64,000 bases of DNA, from positions 1 to 64,000 of the forward strand of contig JAHBXO010000024.1 of assembly GCA_019636445.1 (NCBI GenBank), written 5' to 3'. Source of the DNA: Gemmataceae bacterium (GTDB taxonomy: Bacteria > Planctomycetota > Planctomycetia > Gemmatales > Gemmataceae). Both the position numbers and the translations under genes were made by a program. Under the pieces are notes generated by a model, which saw only the letters and a list, made by a program, of their open reading frames with translations, had not been told where the DNA came from and ran no database searches. Within the stretch, counting starts at the first letter, position 1, and each line of letters opens with the position of its first letter. Shown here piece by piece: positions 50,488 to 60,700 of the stretch.

Positions 50488-50737
50488 TTCGCTCGCCGTC
50501 CGCGTGCTGCTCTTCGCCCGCGCCCGCGAACTGGCCGGCGCGGACTCCATCGCGCTCGCCTTGCCATCGCCCGCCACGGTCGCCGACCTCCGCACCGTAC
50601 TTGCCTCGCGCCATCCCGCGATCGCCGCACTGCTCGCGCGTTCCGCCCTCGCCGTCAACCACGCCTTCGCCGACGATTCCACGCCACTTTCCCCTTCCGA
50701 CGAAATTGCGCTCATCCCCCCGGTCAGCGGCGGCTAG
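50477..50737 (+). CDS. moaD: Molybdopterin synthase sulfur carrier subunit
   Basis: Small subunit (86 residues, ubiquitin-like fold) that carries the sulfur as thiocarboxylate. The C-terminal VSGG is intact. Mid-region LPSPATVADLRTVLASRHPA and ALAVNHAF are typical. Begins inside the Uma2 gene (11 nt overlap) and is followed 10 nt later by moaE. The sulfurylating MoeB is not nearby. Confidence 0.9.
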   Translation: MATDSLAVRVLLFARARELAGADSIALALPSPATVADLRTVLASRHPAIAALLARSALAVNHAFADDSTPLSPSDEIALIPPVSGG

Positions 50738-50747
50738 AATCGTTTCC

Positions 50748-51152
50748 ATGTTCCGGCTGACCCATTCCCCGATCGATTCCGCCGCTCTCACGGAATCCGT
50801 GCTTCGCCCGGGGTGTGGCGGCGTGGTCCTCTTCCTCGGCACGGTCCGCGATCTCACCGGCGACGTGCGGACCGAATTCCTCGAATACGAAGCCTACGCG
50901 CCGATGGCGGAGGCGAAGATGGCCGAGATCGAAGCCGACGTGCGGGCGCGGTGGCCGGTCGGCGACGTGGCGATCGTCCACCGGTTGGGCCGGTTGGAAA
51001 TCGGCGATGTCGCCGTTGCGGTCGCCGTCAGTTGTCCGCACCGCGCGCAGGCGTTCGACGCCTGCCGGCACGCCATCGATCGCGTCAAGGAACTCGTGCC
51101 GATCTGGAAAAAGGAAAACGCCCCGGACGGCCAAGCCGACTGGGTCCATTAA
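50748..51152 (+). CDS. moaE: Molybdopterin synthase catalytic subunit
   Basis: Large subunit (134 residues) that converts cyclic pyranopterin monophosphate into molybdopterin. Motifs: GGVVLFLGTVRDLTGD (N-terminal GTVR), LEYEAYAPMAEAKMAEI, VHRLGRLEIGD and SCPHRAQAFDACRHAIDRVK; catalytic lysines in ELVPIWKKE. Forms the moaDE pair; the other cofactor genes are elsewhere. Confidence 0.93.
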   Translation: MFRLTHSPIDSAALTESVLRPGCGGVVLFLGTVRDLTGDVRTEFLEYEAYAPMAEAKMAEIEADVRARWPVGDVAIVHRLGRLEIGDVAVAVAVSCPHRAQAFDACRHAIDRVKELVPIWKKENAPDGQADWVH

Positions 51153-51393
<241 letters not shown>

Positions 51394-52023
51394 ATGGCCA
51401 TCGTTCCCTCGAATCTGCCGAAGGTTTACCTTGCCCGCCACGGCGAGACCGAATGGACCAAGACCGGCCAGCACACCGGCCGCACCGACATCCCCCTCAC
51501 TCCCGATGGCGAGGAAGACGCCAAGCTCATCGGCTTGCGCGTCGCGCACCTGCAGTTTGCACATGTCTTCACCAGCCCGCTCCAGCGAGCCAAGCGCACG
51601 AGTGAACTCGCCGGCTTTGCCGCCCTCGTCGATCCCGACCTCATGGAATGGGACTACGGCAGCTACGAAGGGAAGAAGACCGTCGATATCCGCAAGGAGA
51701 ACCCCGGCTGGCAGCTCGCCAAGCACGGCGCGCCCAACGGCGAGACGATTCAGCAGGTCGCCGCCCGCGCCGACCGCGTCATCGCCAAGCTCAAGGCGCT
51801 CACCGGCAACATCCTCGTCTTCGCCCACGGCCACTACCTGCGCGTCTTCGCCGCCCGCTGGGTCGGCGCCGACCCGTCCTTCTGCCAGCACCTGCTGCTC
51901 GGCACGTCCTCCATCAGCGTGCTCTACTTCGACCACGGCAAACTGGACGAACCCGCGATCATGCTCTGGAACGACGACCGCCACCTCAGTGGCGAAGGCT
52001 GCGTGATACCCGTGAAGAAGTAA
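51394..52023 (+). CDS. Histidine phosphatase (phosphoglycerate mutase-like)
   Basis: A 209-residue histidine phosphatase. Phosphorylated-His motif LARHGETEWT (RHGE), then TSPLQRAKRTSELAGF with the Arg, and second His in FAHGHYLRVFAARW. A C-terminal extension LEFPAIML-like binds nothing recognisable. Related enzymes act on phosphoglycerate, cobalamin precursors or sugar phosphates. Substrate unknown. Confidence 0.87.
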   Translation: MAIVPSNLPKVYLARHGETEWTKTGQHTGRTDIPLTPDGEEDAKLIGLRVAHLQFAHVFTSPLQRAKRTSELAGFAALVDPDLMEWDYGSYEGKKTVDIRKENPGWQLAKHGAPNGETIQQVAARADRVIAKLKALTGNILVFAHGHYLRVFAARWVGADPSFCQHLLLGTSSISVLYFDHGKLDEPAIMLWNDDRHLSGEGCVIPVKK

Positions 52024-52064
52024 CCTGATAGGACCAATCGGTTGCGAATCAACGTTGCGGTCGA

Positions 52065-55000
52065 TCACTTCTCGTTTGGCGGCGGGGCGGGTTCACGCGG
52101 AAGGGTCGCGCGGAGGGAGGCGGCCTGCGCGGGGCGGTTCGTCGCGGCGTAGCGCGATGTCAACCGGTGTCCGGCGTCGAAAAGGATCCGGGGCGACGTC
52201 GGCGGGATCGAATCCTTCGCGCGCAAAAGCCCTTCGTAGCCCATCTTCAGGTACGGCTCCGCCTCGTCGCCCTTCGACAGACCCGCGAGCGCGGCACCGA
52301 GCAGCGACCGGACGTTGCACGTCGTCCACGCTTCCGGTGCCCGCTTTTCCCGGATCGCCAGGCATTCCCGCAGCACCGGTTCGGCGGCCGCGAAATCCTC
52401 CGCGTCCACGAGCACCTTGCCGACGTTCGCCAATTGGTTCGCCAGTTCCTCGCTGCCGGCAGGACTAATCGGCCGAATCACCGCGAGGTACTCCTTCGCG
52501 ACGGCCGTCACGAGGCGGCGCCAGTCGTCGCGACCGTGCAGCGGGGCGAGGTCCGCGTCGGTGCCGAGCGTGCGCGCGGTTTGCGGATTCCGGAAATAGT
52601 TCGCCGTCTTCAGTTCGGCCAAGATCTTCATCGCCCGATCGGCGAGTTCGACGCGGCGGACGGAGTCGTCGTCCTTGGCGCTCGCGAGGGCGAAGACGCA
52701 GGCGGCGTTGTAGCGGATGGTATTCGCCTGCTGTGGTGCGACGGGAACGCTCGCGGGTGCGGCGACGATGCGGAGCAGGCGTTCGGCTTCCGCGACGGCA
52801 TCGTGGAGGCCGGCACGGGCCTCGTCCACCATCGCGACGCCGAAGATGTTGACGCCGATGCGGCGCACCCACTCGAAGGCGGGGCGGTCCTTCGTGATGG
52901 CGTCCTCGACGGCGCGGAGGGCGCGCACGGTGGCGCGGTACTCAGCGCGCGGGGCGAAGGCGCGATCGAGCTGCGCGAGGACGCTGAGGCCCTGGATCTT
53001 CTGGATCTGATAGGACGCGGTTTTCGGCTGGATGGCGAGCAGGCCGTCGAGGATGGCGATCGCCTGACGGAGGTCGGCGGCGATGCGGCGGCCTTCGACG
53101 GGGTCGCGCGTCTGGATGGCCTCGACCAGGCCAAGCTGGATGGCGGACATGGCGCGGGTCTGGAGGAGGCGTTCGGCCTCGCGTGCGGTCGGCGCCGCCT
53201 TCGCGCTCAGTTCGCGGAAAATGGCGCTCGCCTCGCGGAAGTGCTTTGCGGCGAGCGGAAACTGGCCGGCGTTCAGGGCGAACGTGCCGGCCATGTTGAG
53301 CGCGAAGCCCAATTCGAAGCGGGAGGCGAAGGGGGCGTCCGGCGAACCGCCGAGTTCTCGGGCGAAGTCGAGGACGGGCTGGATGATTTCGGTGTCTCCG
53401 CCGCGGTTCTCCAACAGGATCAGGTACGAGCGATAGGTGCGCGATTGAAGGAGGCGGCGCTTGTGGTCGACGTTGGCCGGTTCGATTCGGACGGCGCGTT
53501 CGGCGAATTCGCCGGCGGCGTCGAAGGCGCGTCGGGATTCGTCGAAGCGCGCCGACATGCTGGCGATGCTGCCGGCGACGATGCGCGCCTCGGCCGCACC
53601 GACGAGATACTCGACACCCTCGGGGTTCTCGGCGAGCAGTCCGTCGAATAGAAGCACCGCCTGGCCGATGGCCTTGTCGGCCTCGGGCTGACGACCCAGC
53701 ATCATATACATCTCGCCGACGCGATGGTTGGCGCGGGCGACCTCGCGTCGGACCAGCGGATCGGTCGAATCGTCGCCCGCCAACTCGGCGATCAACCCGA
53801 CCGCGTCCTCGAGGATGCGCCGGCGTTCGTCCTGCAGGTCCGGGTTGGTGGCCCACTGCGTGCCGTTGACGCGGACGGTCAGGCGGTCGACGAGGGCGAT
53901 CGCGGATTCGAGCCGCGCCTGCGCCTTGGCGCGGGCGGCGTCCGCCAGCTTGCGTTGCTCGGCTTCGTCCTGCCGCGCCTGCGCGGCCCGGAGGTACGCC
54001 ACGGACGTGCCGACGACGCCGACGCCCAGGATCGCCGCCGTCATGCCGCCGGCGACAAGCAGGATGCGGCGGCGGCGGTTGCCTTCGAGCACCTGTACGG
54101 CCGCGGTGGCGCGGTCCACTTCCGCCCGCTTTGCGCGCTCCTCCGCCTGCTGTCGGATCGTCGCCACGGCCTGCGCCACGGCCGCACCCGTCGCGGGCCG
54201 ATCGTTCGGCTCGAAGGCAAGGCAGTGCTTGCACAGCGCCACGACGTCCGCCTCGGCCCCGCAGGCGTCCAGCCGGGCGAAGGCGGCTTCGGTCTTGCCG
54301 CGCACCGCGTTCAGGCGCGTCGTCTCCGCCGTTGCGCCCTCGAAGGGCGGCTGGCCGGTGAGTAGCACGCAAAGAACGGCGCCGAGGCCGAAGACATCGG
54401 TGCGTTCCGAGATCTTGTCGATTTCGCCGGCGGCCTGTTCGGGCGGCATGAACTGCGGCGTACCGAGGACGCTGCCGGCCTGCGTGATGGAGCCATCGGA
54501 TTCGCGCAGCGCCCTGGGTGCGGGCCGGTGGTCGATCGTCTCGGCCGGGTTCGAAGCGTGAACGGATGGTTCGGGCGTCGCGCCGAGGACCTTGGCGAGG
54601 CCCCAGTCCATCACCTGCACTTCGCCGTGGTCGCCGACCATGACGTTGGCGGGCTTGAGGTCGCGGTGGACGACGCCCTGGGCGTGGGCGTAACCGACGG
54701 CCTGGCTGATGGCCTCGAAGACGCCGAGCCAGCGCGTGGGGTGCGCGCCGTCGCTCTCGAGCAGCTCGGCCAGCGTGCGCCCGCGAATGAGCTTCATGGC
54801 GAGGTACGGCCGGCCTTCGAGCAGCGTGCCGACCTGGTGGACGGGCGGGATGCCGGGGTGCTGGAGCCGGGCGGTGATGCGGGCCTCTTCGAGGAAGCGC
54901 TGGGCTGTGGCGGAACCCGGAGCGTAGCGGCCACGGAGGAACTTAACGGCGACTTCGCGGTCGAGGGCGAGGTCGCGCGCGCGGTAGACGACACCCATGC

Positions 55001-55115
55001 CTCCGTGGCCGATCGCGTCGCCGAGTTCGTACCCGGCTGGACAGTCGGGCAAGATGTCGGCGCGGTCGTCTCCCGCGGGGTCGGCGGCGCGGGTCGGTTC
55101 GTCGGGCATCGGCAT
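52065..55115 (-). CDS. Membrane Ser/Thr protein kinase (kinase C)
   Basis: A 1016-residue kinase (start at 55115; a GTG at 55172 would add 19 residues and touch the previous stop). Kinase domain about 28-310: glycine loop GHGGMGVVYRA, Lys58 in VAVKFL, HRDLKPAN (150-157) and DWG (170-172). A membrane helix (LVAGGMTAAILGVGVVGTSV) near residue 350 precedes about 640 outer residues of helical repeats, some TPR-like. Protein ends REPAPPPNEK. It is the last of three consecutive kinases. Kinase domain differs more from A and B than these do from each other. Confidence 0.9.
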   Translation of the reverse strand: MPMPDEPTRAADPAGDDRADILPDCPAGYELGDAIGHGGMGVVYRARDLALDREVAVKFLRGRYAPGSATAQRFLEEARITARLQHPGIPPVHQVGTLLEGRPYLAMKLIRGRTLAELLESDGAHPTRWLGVFEAISQAVGYAHAQGVVHRDLKPANVMVGDHGEVQVMDWGLAKVLGATPEPSVHASNPAETIDHRPAPRALRESDGSITQAGSVLGTPQFMPPEQAAGEIDKISERTDVFGLGAVLCVLLTGQPPFEGATAETTRLNAVRGKTEAAFARLDACGAEADVVALCKHCLAFEPNDRPATGAAVAQAVATIRQQAEERAKRAEVDRATAAVQVLEGNRRRRILLVAGGMTAAILGVGVVGTSVAYLRAAQARQDEAEQRKLADAARAKAQARLESAIALVDRLTVRVNGTQWATNPDLQDERRRILEDAVGLIAELAGDDSTDPLVRREVARANHRVGEMYMMLGRQPEADKAIGQAVLLFDGLLAENPEGVEYLVGAAEARIVAGSIASMSARFDESRRAFDAAGEFAERAVRIEPANVDHKRRLLQSRTYRSYLILLENRGGDTEIIQPVLDFARELGGSPDAPFASRFELGFALNMAGTFALNAGQFPLAAKHFREASAIFRELSAKAAPTAREAERLLQTRAMSAIQLGLVEAIQTRDPVEGRRIAADLRQAIAILDGLLAIQPKTASYQIQKIQGLSVLAQLDRAFAPRAEYRATVRALRAVEDAITKDRPAFEWVRRIGVNIFGVAMVDEARAGLHDAVAEAERLLRIVAAPASVPVAPQQANTIRYNAACVFALASAKDDDSVRRVELADRAMKILAELKTANYFRNPQTARTLGTDADLAPLHGRDDWRRLVTAVAKEYLAVIRPISPAGSEELANQLANVGKVLVDAEDFAAAEPVLRECLAIREKRAPEAWTTCNVRSLLGAALAGLSKGDEAEPYLKMGYEGLLRAKDSIPPTSPRILFDAGHRLTSRYAATNRPAQAASLRATLPREPAPPPNEK

Positions 55116-55171
55116 GGCGGCGGTCCGGGATGCGTTGAATACTGATTCGCCGCGCGCGGGCCGATCTTGCA

Positions 55172-57661
55172 CTAGCGCGCCCGCGGCGGCGGCGCGGGTT
55201 CGCGCGTCGGTGGAAACTTCCTAACCAATTCGACTTCGAGCCGACGGAAGTCGTCGCGGCCCCGAAGGGGGTCGAAGTCGGGATCGTATCGCAATCGTGT
55301 CGAGTCGGCGAAGCCGGCGGCGACGGCGCGTTCGAGGTGGCCCATCGCGTGGTCGGCGTCGTCGCGCGCCGCGCCGGCGTCGCTTCGTGCGCGGACCTTC
55401 GCGGTAACGGCGCGGAGGATCGCGGCGTCGAAGTGGCCGGCGGCGGTGGTCGGGGGTCGGCGTTCCCACGATTCGGCCGTCGCCCGGCAGCCCGCCGCGT
55501 TCCCTTGCGCCGCGCATCGGCGCAGCCGCAGGAAGTGAAAGCCGCGGTGCGCCCGCGGGTCGACGATCATGGTGCCGAGCTTTGCGAAGCATTCTTCAAC
55601 GATCGGCGTGGCGTCTGCCTCGCGGCCCGCGCCGACGAGCGCCTCGGCCAGGCCCCACCGGCTCAGCAGCGTATGCGGGTGGTCCTTCGGCAGCACCCGA
55701 TTCCGGGCGGCGATGGTTTCCTCGAACAGAGGGATCGCTCGGTCGAAATCGCGGAGCGCCGCGTAACTGAACGCCAGGTTGTTCTGGCAACTGAGCGTGT
55801 GCGGATGGTCGGGGGGATAAATGCGGAGGAACTTCTCCCGGATCGATTGGTAGAGCGCGATGGCCTCCTCGTGGCGGCCCAGTTCCGCATAGCAGAGCGC
55901 GATATTCATCTGGCTGGCCAGCACATTCGGATGGTCGGGCGCGTGGGTGCGTTCGCGCGCCGCCAGCGTGCGGACATGGAGTTCGAGCGCCTCGGCCGGG
56001 CGGTTCGACGTGAGGTACGCGTTCGCCAGGCTGTTCATCGTGCGCAGCGTCTCGACGTCGTCCGGCGGAAGAAGGCGTTCGTAGGCGGCGAGCGTTTCCC
56101 GGAAGAGGGCGATGGCCTCGTCGTATCGCTCGAGGGCGGCGAAGCTCTGGGCCTGGCCCAATGCGGCGCCGAGCGATTGCCGGTCGTCGGCACCGCGATG
56201 TTGCGCGAAGAGAGACCGCGCGCGGTCGTATTGGAGGACGGCGCTGCTGGCGTCGCCGAGGTAGTGGAAGGTGCCGCCGATGGCCATGCGCAGCCGGGCT
56301 TCCACGAGCGGTTGTTCCTTGAAACGCGTGGCGAGCGCCGGGAGGCTGGAGAGGATCGACTCGCGCAGGGTGACGTTGCTGCCGAGTCCGCCTTCGAGTC
56401 CGCGTGGCCGGGCGGCGGCGAAGATCTTGTCGACGATGAAGTCGACGGCGGCGTTGGCCTCGGCGGCCTTGACGATGGCGGTATCGGTGGCGCGCTCGGC
56501 CTTGTCGCGGGCGACGGCCTCGGCGCGGCGGGCGGCGTCCGCCTCGCGCAGTCCGAACAGGGTGCCGACGATGCCGACGACGAGGAGGGCGATGACGGCG
56601 GCCGCGCTCCACGCGAGCACCCGGCGGCGGGCGTCCGAGGCCGCCCGCGCCACCTCCGCGCGCCGCGCCCGCGCTTCCGACTCGCTCCGCAATGCCGCCA
56701 CCGCGGCCGCCACCTCCGACCCGTTCGCCGGGCGTTCCGCCGCGACCGGGTGCAGGCATCGCTTCGCCAGCGCGATCAGCTCCGGTTCGGCTCCGCTCGC
56801 GTCCAGCCGCGCGAATGCGTCTTCGAGTTTCCCCTGCGCCGCCAGTTGCCGCGTCGCCTCCGCGTCCTTCGCCACAAATGGCGGCTGGCCGGTCAGGATC
56901 GCACACAGGATCGCCCCGAGGCCGAAGACATCCGACCGCTCATTGACCTTGCCCACCGCGCCGATCGCCTGCTCCGGCGGCATGTACGCCGGCGTGCCCA
57001 TCACCGACCCGACGCTCGTGCGCGAATCGTCCGCGGCACGCGGATCGTGGAAGGTGCTCGCCGCGGCGTCCTGCGGCGTCAGCTCCGTCGCGTCCGTCTG
57101 GAACTTCGCCAGCCCCCAGTCCATGACTTGCACTTCGCCGAACGCGCCGACCATCACGTTCGACGGCTTGAGATCGCGGTGGATGACGCCCCGGCTGTGC
57201 GCATAGCCGATCGCTTGCGCGATCGACTCGAAGATCGCGACGAATCGCCCGCGGTCGACATCGAGACGATCGCGCTCCTTGAGCATCTCGCCGAGCGTCT
57301 GGCCCTTGACGAGCTTCATTGCGAGGAACGGGAGGGTGTCGGGCAGCGTGCCCAGGTCGTAGACGGGCGGGATGTTCGGGTGTTGAAGTTGGGCGCCGAT
57401 GCTGGCTTCGTGCAGGAATCGCCGGCGTGCGATTTCGGCGTCGCCCGCGCCGGGGAGCAGCAGCTTGATCGCGACGTCGCGGTTGAGGACGCGGTCCCGC
57501 GCGCGGTGGACTTCCCCCATGCCGCCGCGAGCGATGAGAAAAAGGAGTTCGTAGCGATCGTTGAGGCCGGCGGGGGGCCATTCGAGTTCGCGGACGGCAT
57601 CGGGGGCGTGCGCCTGCACTCGCGTCGCGGTGATCGTGCTGGAAGCCGGGGAATCCGCCAT
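55172..57661 (-). CDS. Membrane Ser/Thr protein kinase with TPR repeats (kinase B)
   Basis: An 829-residue kinase. Kinase domain about 37-325: glycine loop IARGGMGEVHRA, Lys66 in VAIKLL, HRDLKPSN (161-168), DWG (181-183). Membrane helix about 346-368. The outer part holds a run of kinesin-light-chain-like TPRs, for example HPNVLASQMNIALCYAELGR and HPHTLSCQNNLAFSYAALRD, each with an N-terminal RxxALxxxHP spacing. Ends REPAPPPRAR. Strong identity with kinase A in the first 340 residues, none in the TPR half. Middle gene of three. Confidence 0.93.
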   Translation of the reverse strand: MADSPASSTITATRVQAHAPDAVRELEWPPAGLNDRYELLFLIARGGMGEVHRARDRVLNRDVAIKLLLPGAGDAEIARRRFLHEASIGAQLQHPNIPPVYDLGTLPDTLPFLAMKLVKGQTLGEMLKERDRLDVDRGRFVAIFESIAQAIGYAHSRGVIHRDLKPSNVMVGAFGEVQVMDWGLAKFQTDATELTPQDAAASTFHDPRAADDSRTSVGSVMGTPAYMPPEQAIGAVGKVNERSDVFGLGAILCAILTGQPPFVAKDAEATRQLAAQGKLEDAFARLDASGAEPELIALAKRCLHPVAAERPANGSEVAAAVAALRSESEARARRAEVARAASDARRRVLAWSAAAVIALLVVGIVGTLFGLREADAARRAEAVARDKAERATDTAIVKAAEANAAVDFIVDKIFAAARPRGLEGGLGSNVTLRESILSSLPALATRFKEQPLVEARLRMAIGGTFHYLGDASSAVLQYDRARSLFAQHRGADDRQSLGAALGQAQSFAALERYDEAIALFRETLAAYERLLPPDDVETLRTMNSLANAYLTSNRPAEALELHVRTLAARERTHAPDHPNVLASQMNIALCYAELGRHEEAIALYQSIREKFLRIYPPDHPHTLSCQNNLAFSYAALRDFDRAIPLFEETIAARNRVLPKDHPHTLLSRWGLAEALVGAGREADATPIVEECFAKLGTMIVDPRAHRGFHFLRLRRCAAQGNAAGCRATAESWERRPPTTAAGHFDAAILRAVTAKVRARSDAGAARDDADHAMGHLERAVAAGFADSTRLRYDPDFDPLRGRDDFRRLEVELVRKFPPTREPAPPPRAR

Positions 57662-57727
57662 GTCCGCCGCTCCGAAGGTGTCACCGCCAGTGTAACGCCC
57701 CCGGCGCGCCCAGCAAGGAACGCGCGG

Positions 57728-60700
57728 TTAGCGGCCGGGCGATCGCGTTCGCGGCGGCGGGGCGAGTTCCTTCGGTATCAGGGCGCGGATGGCCTTCGCC
57801 TGATCCGGGCGTTTCGTGGCCTCGTAGAGCGCCGCCAGCGCCTGACCCGCCTCGAAGAGCCGGTTCCTCGCCGCGGGCGGAATCTTGTCCCGCAACATAT
57901 ACAGACCCAAGAACCCCGTTCGAAGGATCGGCTCGGCTTCGGCGAATTTCGACTGCCCCGCCAGCGCGCGGCCCAGCATGGCTTTCGCGTTCAGGTAACT
58001 CCATCGGGGTTCGTCCAGAAATTCGCGAATCTCCAGACACTGGCGCGCCAACGGTTCCACTTCCCGGTAAGCCTCCAAGTCCAGCAAATGCATGCAACCG
58101 AGCGCGAGAAAGTTCGCGTAGAGGATCGAGTAGCGGTTCAACAGCGGGTTGTTCCGTTCGGTGGTCCGCACCGTGTCGAGCACCATCTGAATCGTTTCCG
58201 TGCGTCGGCCGGCTTGCTTCAACGTCACGATCTGGTCGCCGTTGATGGACCAGCCCAGTCCCATGTCGGTGCGGGCGAGTGTCCCGGCGTCGCGCAGCTT
58301 CGCCAGGCACGCGTCGGTCTCGCCGCGATCGCGGTCGACGTACGCGAGGCCGACGAGCAGTCGCGCGCGGTCGACGGGCTGCGATTCGGGGATCGCCGCG
58401 AGGCACCGGCGCAGCAGGGCCTCGGCCGCCGCGGCGTCGCGCCGGTGCATCCGCTGGACGTTCGCCGCACGAACGACGACCGGCACGTTCGTCGGCTGAA
58501 CTCGGAGCACCTCTTCGCATGCCGCGAGCGCGCGGAACGGGCGCACGAATTCCGCCACTTCGGACAGTGCGATCCAGTTCCCGACATACGGCCAGCGTTC
58601 ACAGAGCCGTTCCGCCGAATCGCTGGCGTCCTCGAAGAGCGAGAGGGCGCGCTGGCATTCCAACAATGCGGAGAGAACATCGAAATGGTACGGCCGGGAT
58701 GCCGCGGCCGCCTGGACGGCGCGAAGGGCATCCACGGATTGACCTCGCCGCAACAGGATCCGCGCCATCAACGCCGACGCCGCGCCGTTTCCGGGTGCCA
58801 GCTCGATGGAGCGTCGCGCGGCCGCTTCCGCGCCGTCGAGGTCGCCCGCGTTCAGGAGCACTTGTCCGTAATTCTGCCACGCCCCCGTGTTTGACGGGAT
58901 CAACTCCACGGCGCGTCGGAGGTGCGCGATCCCGCGGTCGTGGCGGCCCAGATTGCTCTCCAGGTTTCCAATCGCAATCAGCACCAAGGCCACGTCGGGG
59001 AATTCGCGAAGGAGTTCGTCGCGTCGGCTCTCGAGCGCCGTTCGGTCCGCTTCCGCGAGCGACGAGGCGTATCGGAACGCGAGAATCTGAAGCTGGAGCG
59101 CTCGTGCGGGATGGTAGCGAGGCTGCCGTGCCAGTATGGCGTCCGTCCGCGCGCGGGCATCCTCGTGGCGGCCTTGAATCAGATCCAGCTCGGCCAGGCG
59201 ATTGATCAGAACGTTGGAATTCGGCGATGACTGCAATCCGGCTTCCAGTTCCCGTCGTGCGTCCGCCCAACGCCCATCGATCGCGTAGTGATCCGCGAGG
59301 AGCGTGACCACGAACACATTGGTCGGATCGAGTTCGAGGGCTTTGCGAACGACGCGTTCCCCTCCCGTGAGGTCGCCGATCTGGAACAATTGATTGGCCA
59401 GGTTCGAGTAGCCCAGCGACAAGTCCGGTCGGAGCGCGATCACTGCTTGAAAGTACCGGCAGGCGGCCTGAGCGTCGGGACGATCCTTGACGGTCTGGAA
59501 CAAGCCGGCCAGATCGTTCGTCCACAGATCGTTCGGAAACCGAGTGACGGCCCGCTCGATGACGGCGACGCTTTCCGCCAGGAGGCCCCGTTCGCGCAGG
59601 GCGAACCCCAGCAAGATCAGCGAGCGCGGGGGCAACCGATCCAGATACGCGGCATCGGCCGCCAGCGCGCGGAATTCGTCCGCAGATGCCACGCGGTCCG
59701 CTTGGAGAAGTTGGCGCAACCGACCACGATCCGGGTCCGGGTCGATGCGCCGCGCGATCGCCGCCGGCCGGCCAGCCGCGTCCTCCGGCTTGAGGAACGC
59801 CCAGTCGTCGAGCGCCAGCGCCAGCGGGACCGCGATCGGGCGCTCGATCAGTCGCCCGACGGCCTCGTCCGGATCGCGCGCCGCGATGTCCACGCCATAG
59901 TCACGAAACGCATCCGCGAACGAGGCGGCCGCCTCGATATTGAAGACGATGTCCTGCACCCGTTGCGCGGACGTGAAATTGGCTTCTTCCAGTCGCAGGA
60001 TCCGTTCGCGGGCCCGTTCGAGAGCGCGGACCATCGCGAGATCGCGCTCGGCGTCGGAAAGTTCTCCGTTCGCGCCCGCGAGTTCCGCCCGCGCCGCCGC
60101 CGCCGCCTCCGGGTCGATCGGCCGCTCGGGAACGCCGCCCGCGAGGCGCTCCGCGAGCCGGCGCACTTCGCGCCAGACCGGGGCGCCGCGCTCGGGGTCG
60201 GCGCGGAGCTTGCGTGCCTCGGCCAGAAGAGCGCGCAATTGGCCGAGGCCTTCCGAAAGCTGGCGCACTTCGGCCTCGCGACGGGTGGCGTGTTGCCGCA
60301 TCGCGTAGACCGCCGCCAGCGAGCCGAGCGCGATCGCGCCGGCGACGACCGCCATCGCCGCCATCGCCACGCGGCGGCGCTTGCGCTGCTCCGCGGCGCG
60401 CACCTCGGCGGCGGCCCGTTCCACCTCCGCCCGCCGCGCCCGCGCCTCGGATTCCGCCCGAAACACCGCGATGGCCGCCGCCACCTCCGTGCCGTTCGCG
60501 GGTCGTTGTTCGCGCTCCACCGCCAGACAGCGCTTCGCGAGCGCCACCAGGTCGGCCTCCGCGCCGCACGCGTCCAGCCGGGCGAAGGCGTCCTCCACCT
60601 TGCCCCGCGCCGCCAGTTGCCGTGTGCTCTCCGCGTCCGCCCCGACGAACGGCGGCTTGCCCGTCAGCACCACGCACAGGATCGCGCCGAGGCCGAAGAC

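Noticed and set aside
55337..58894. 1185-codon open frame on the plus strand
   Set aside because: Antisense to two kinase genes, with low-complexity Arg/Ala/Asp composition and no domain.
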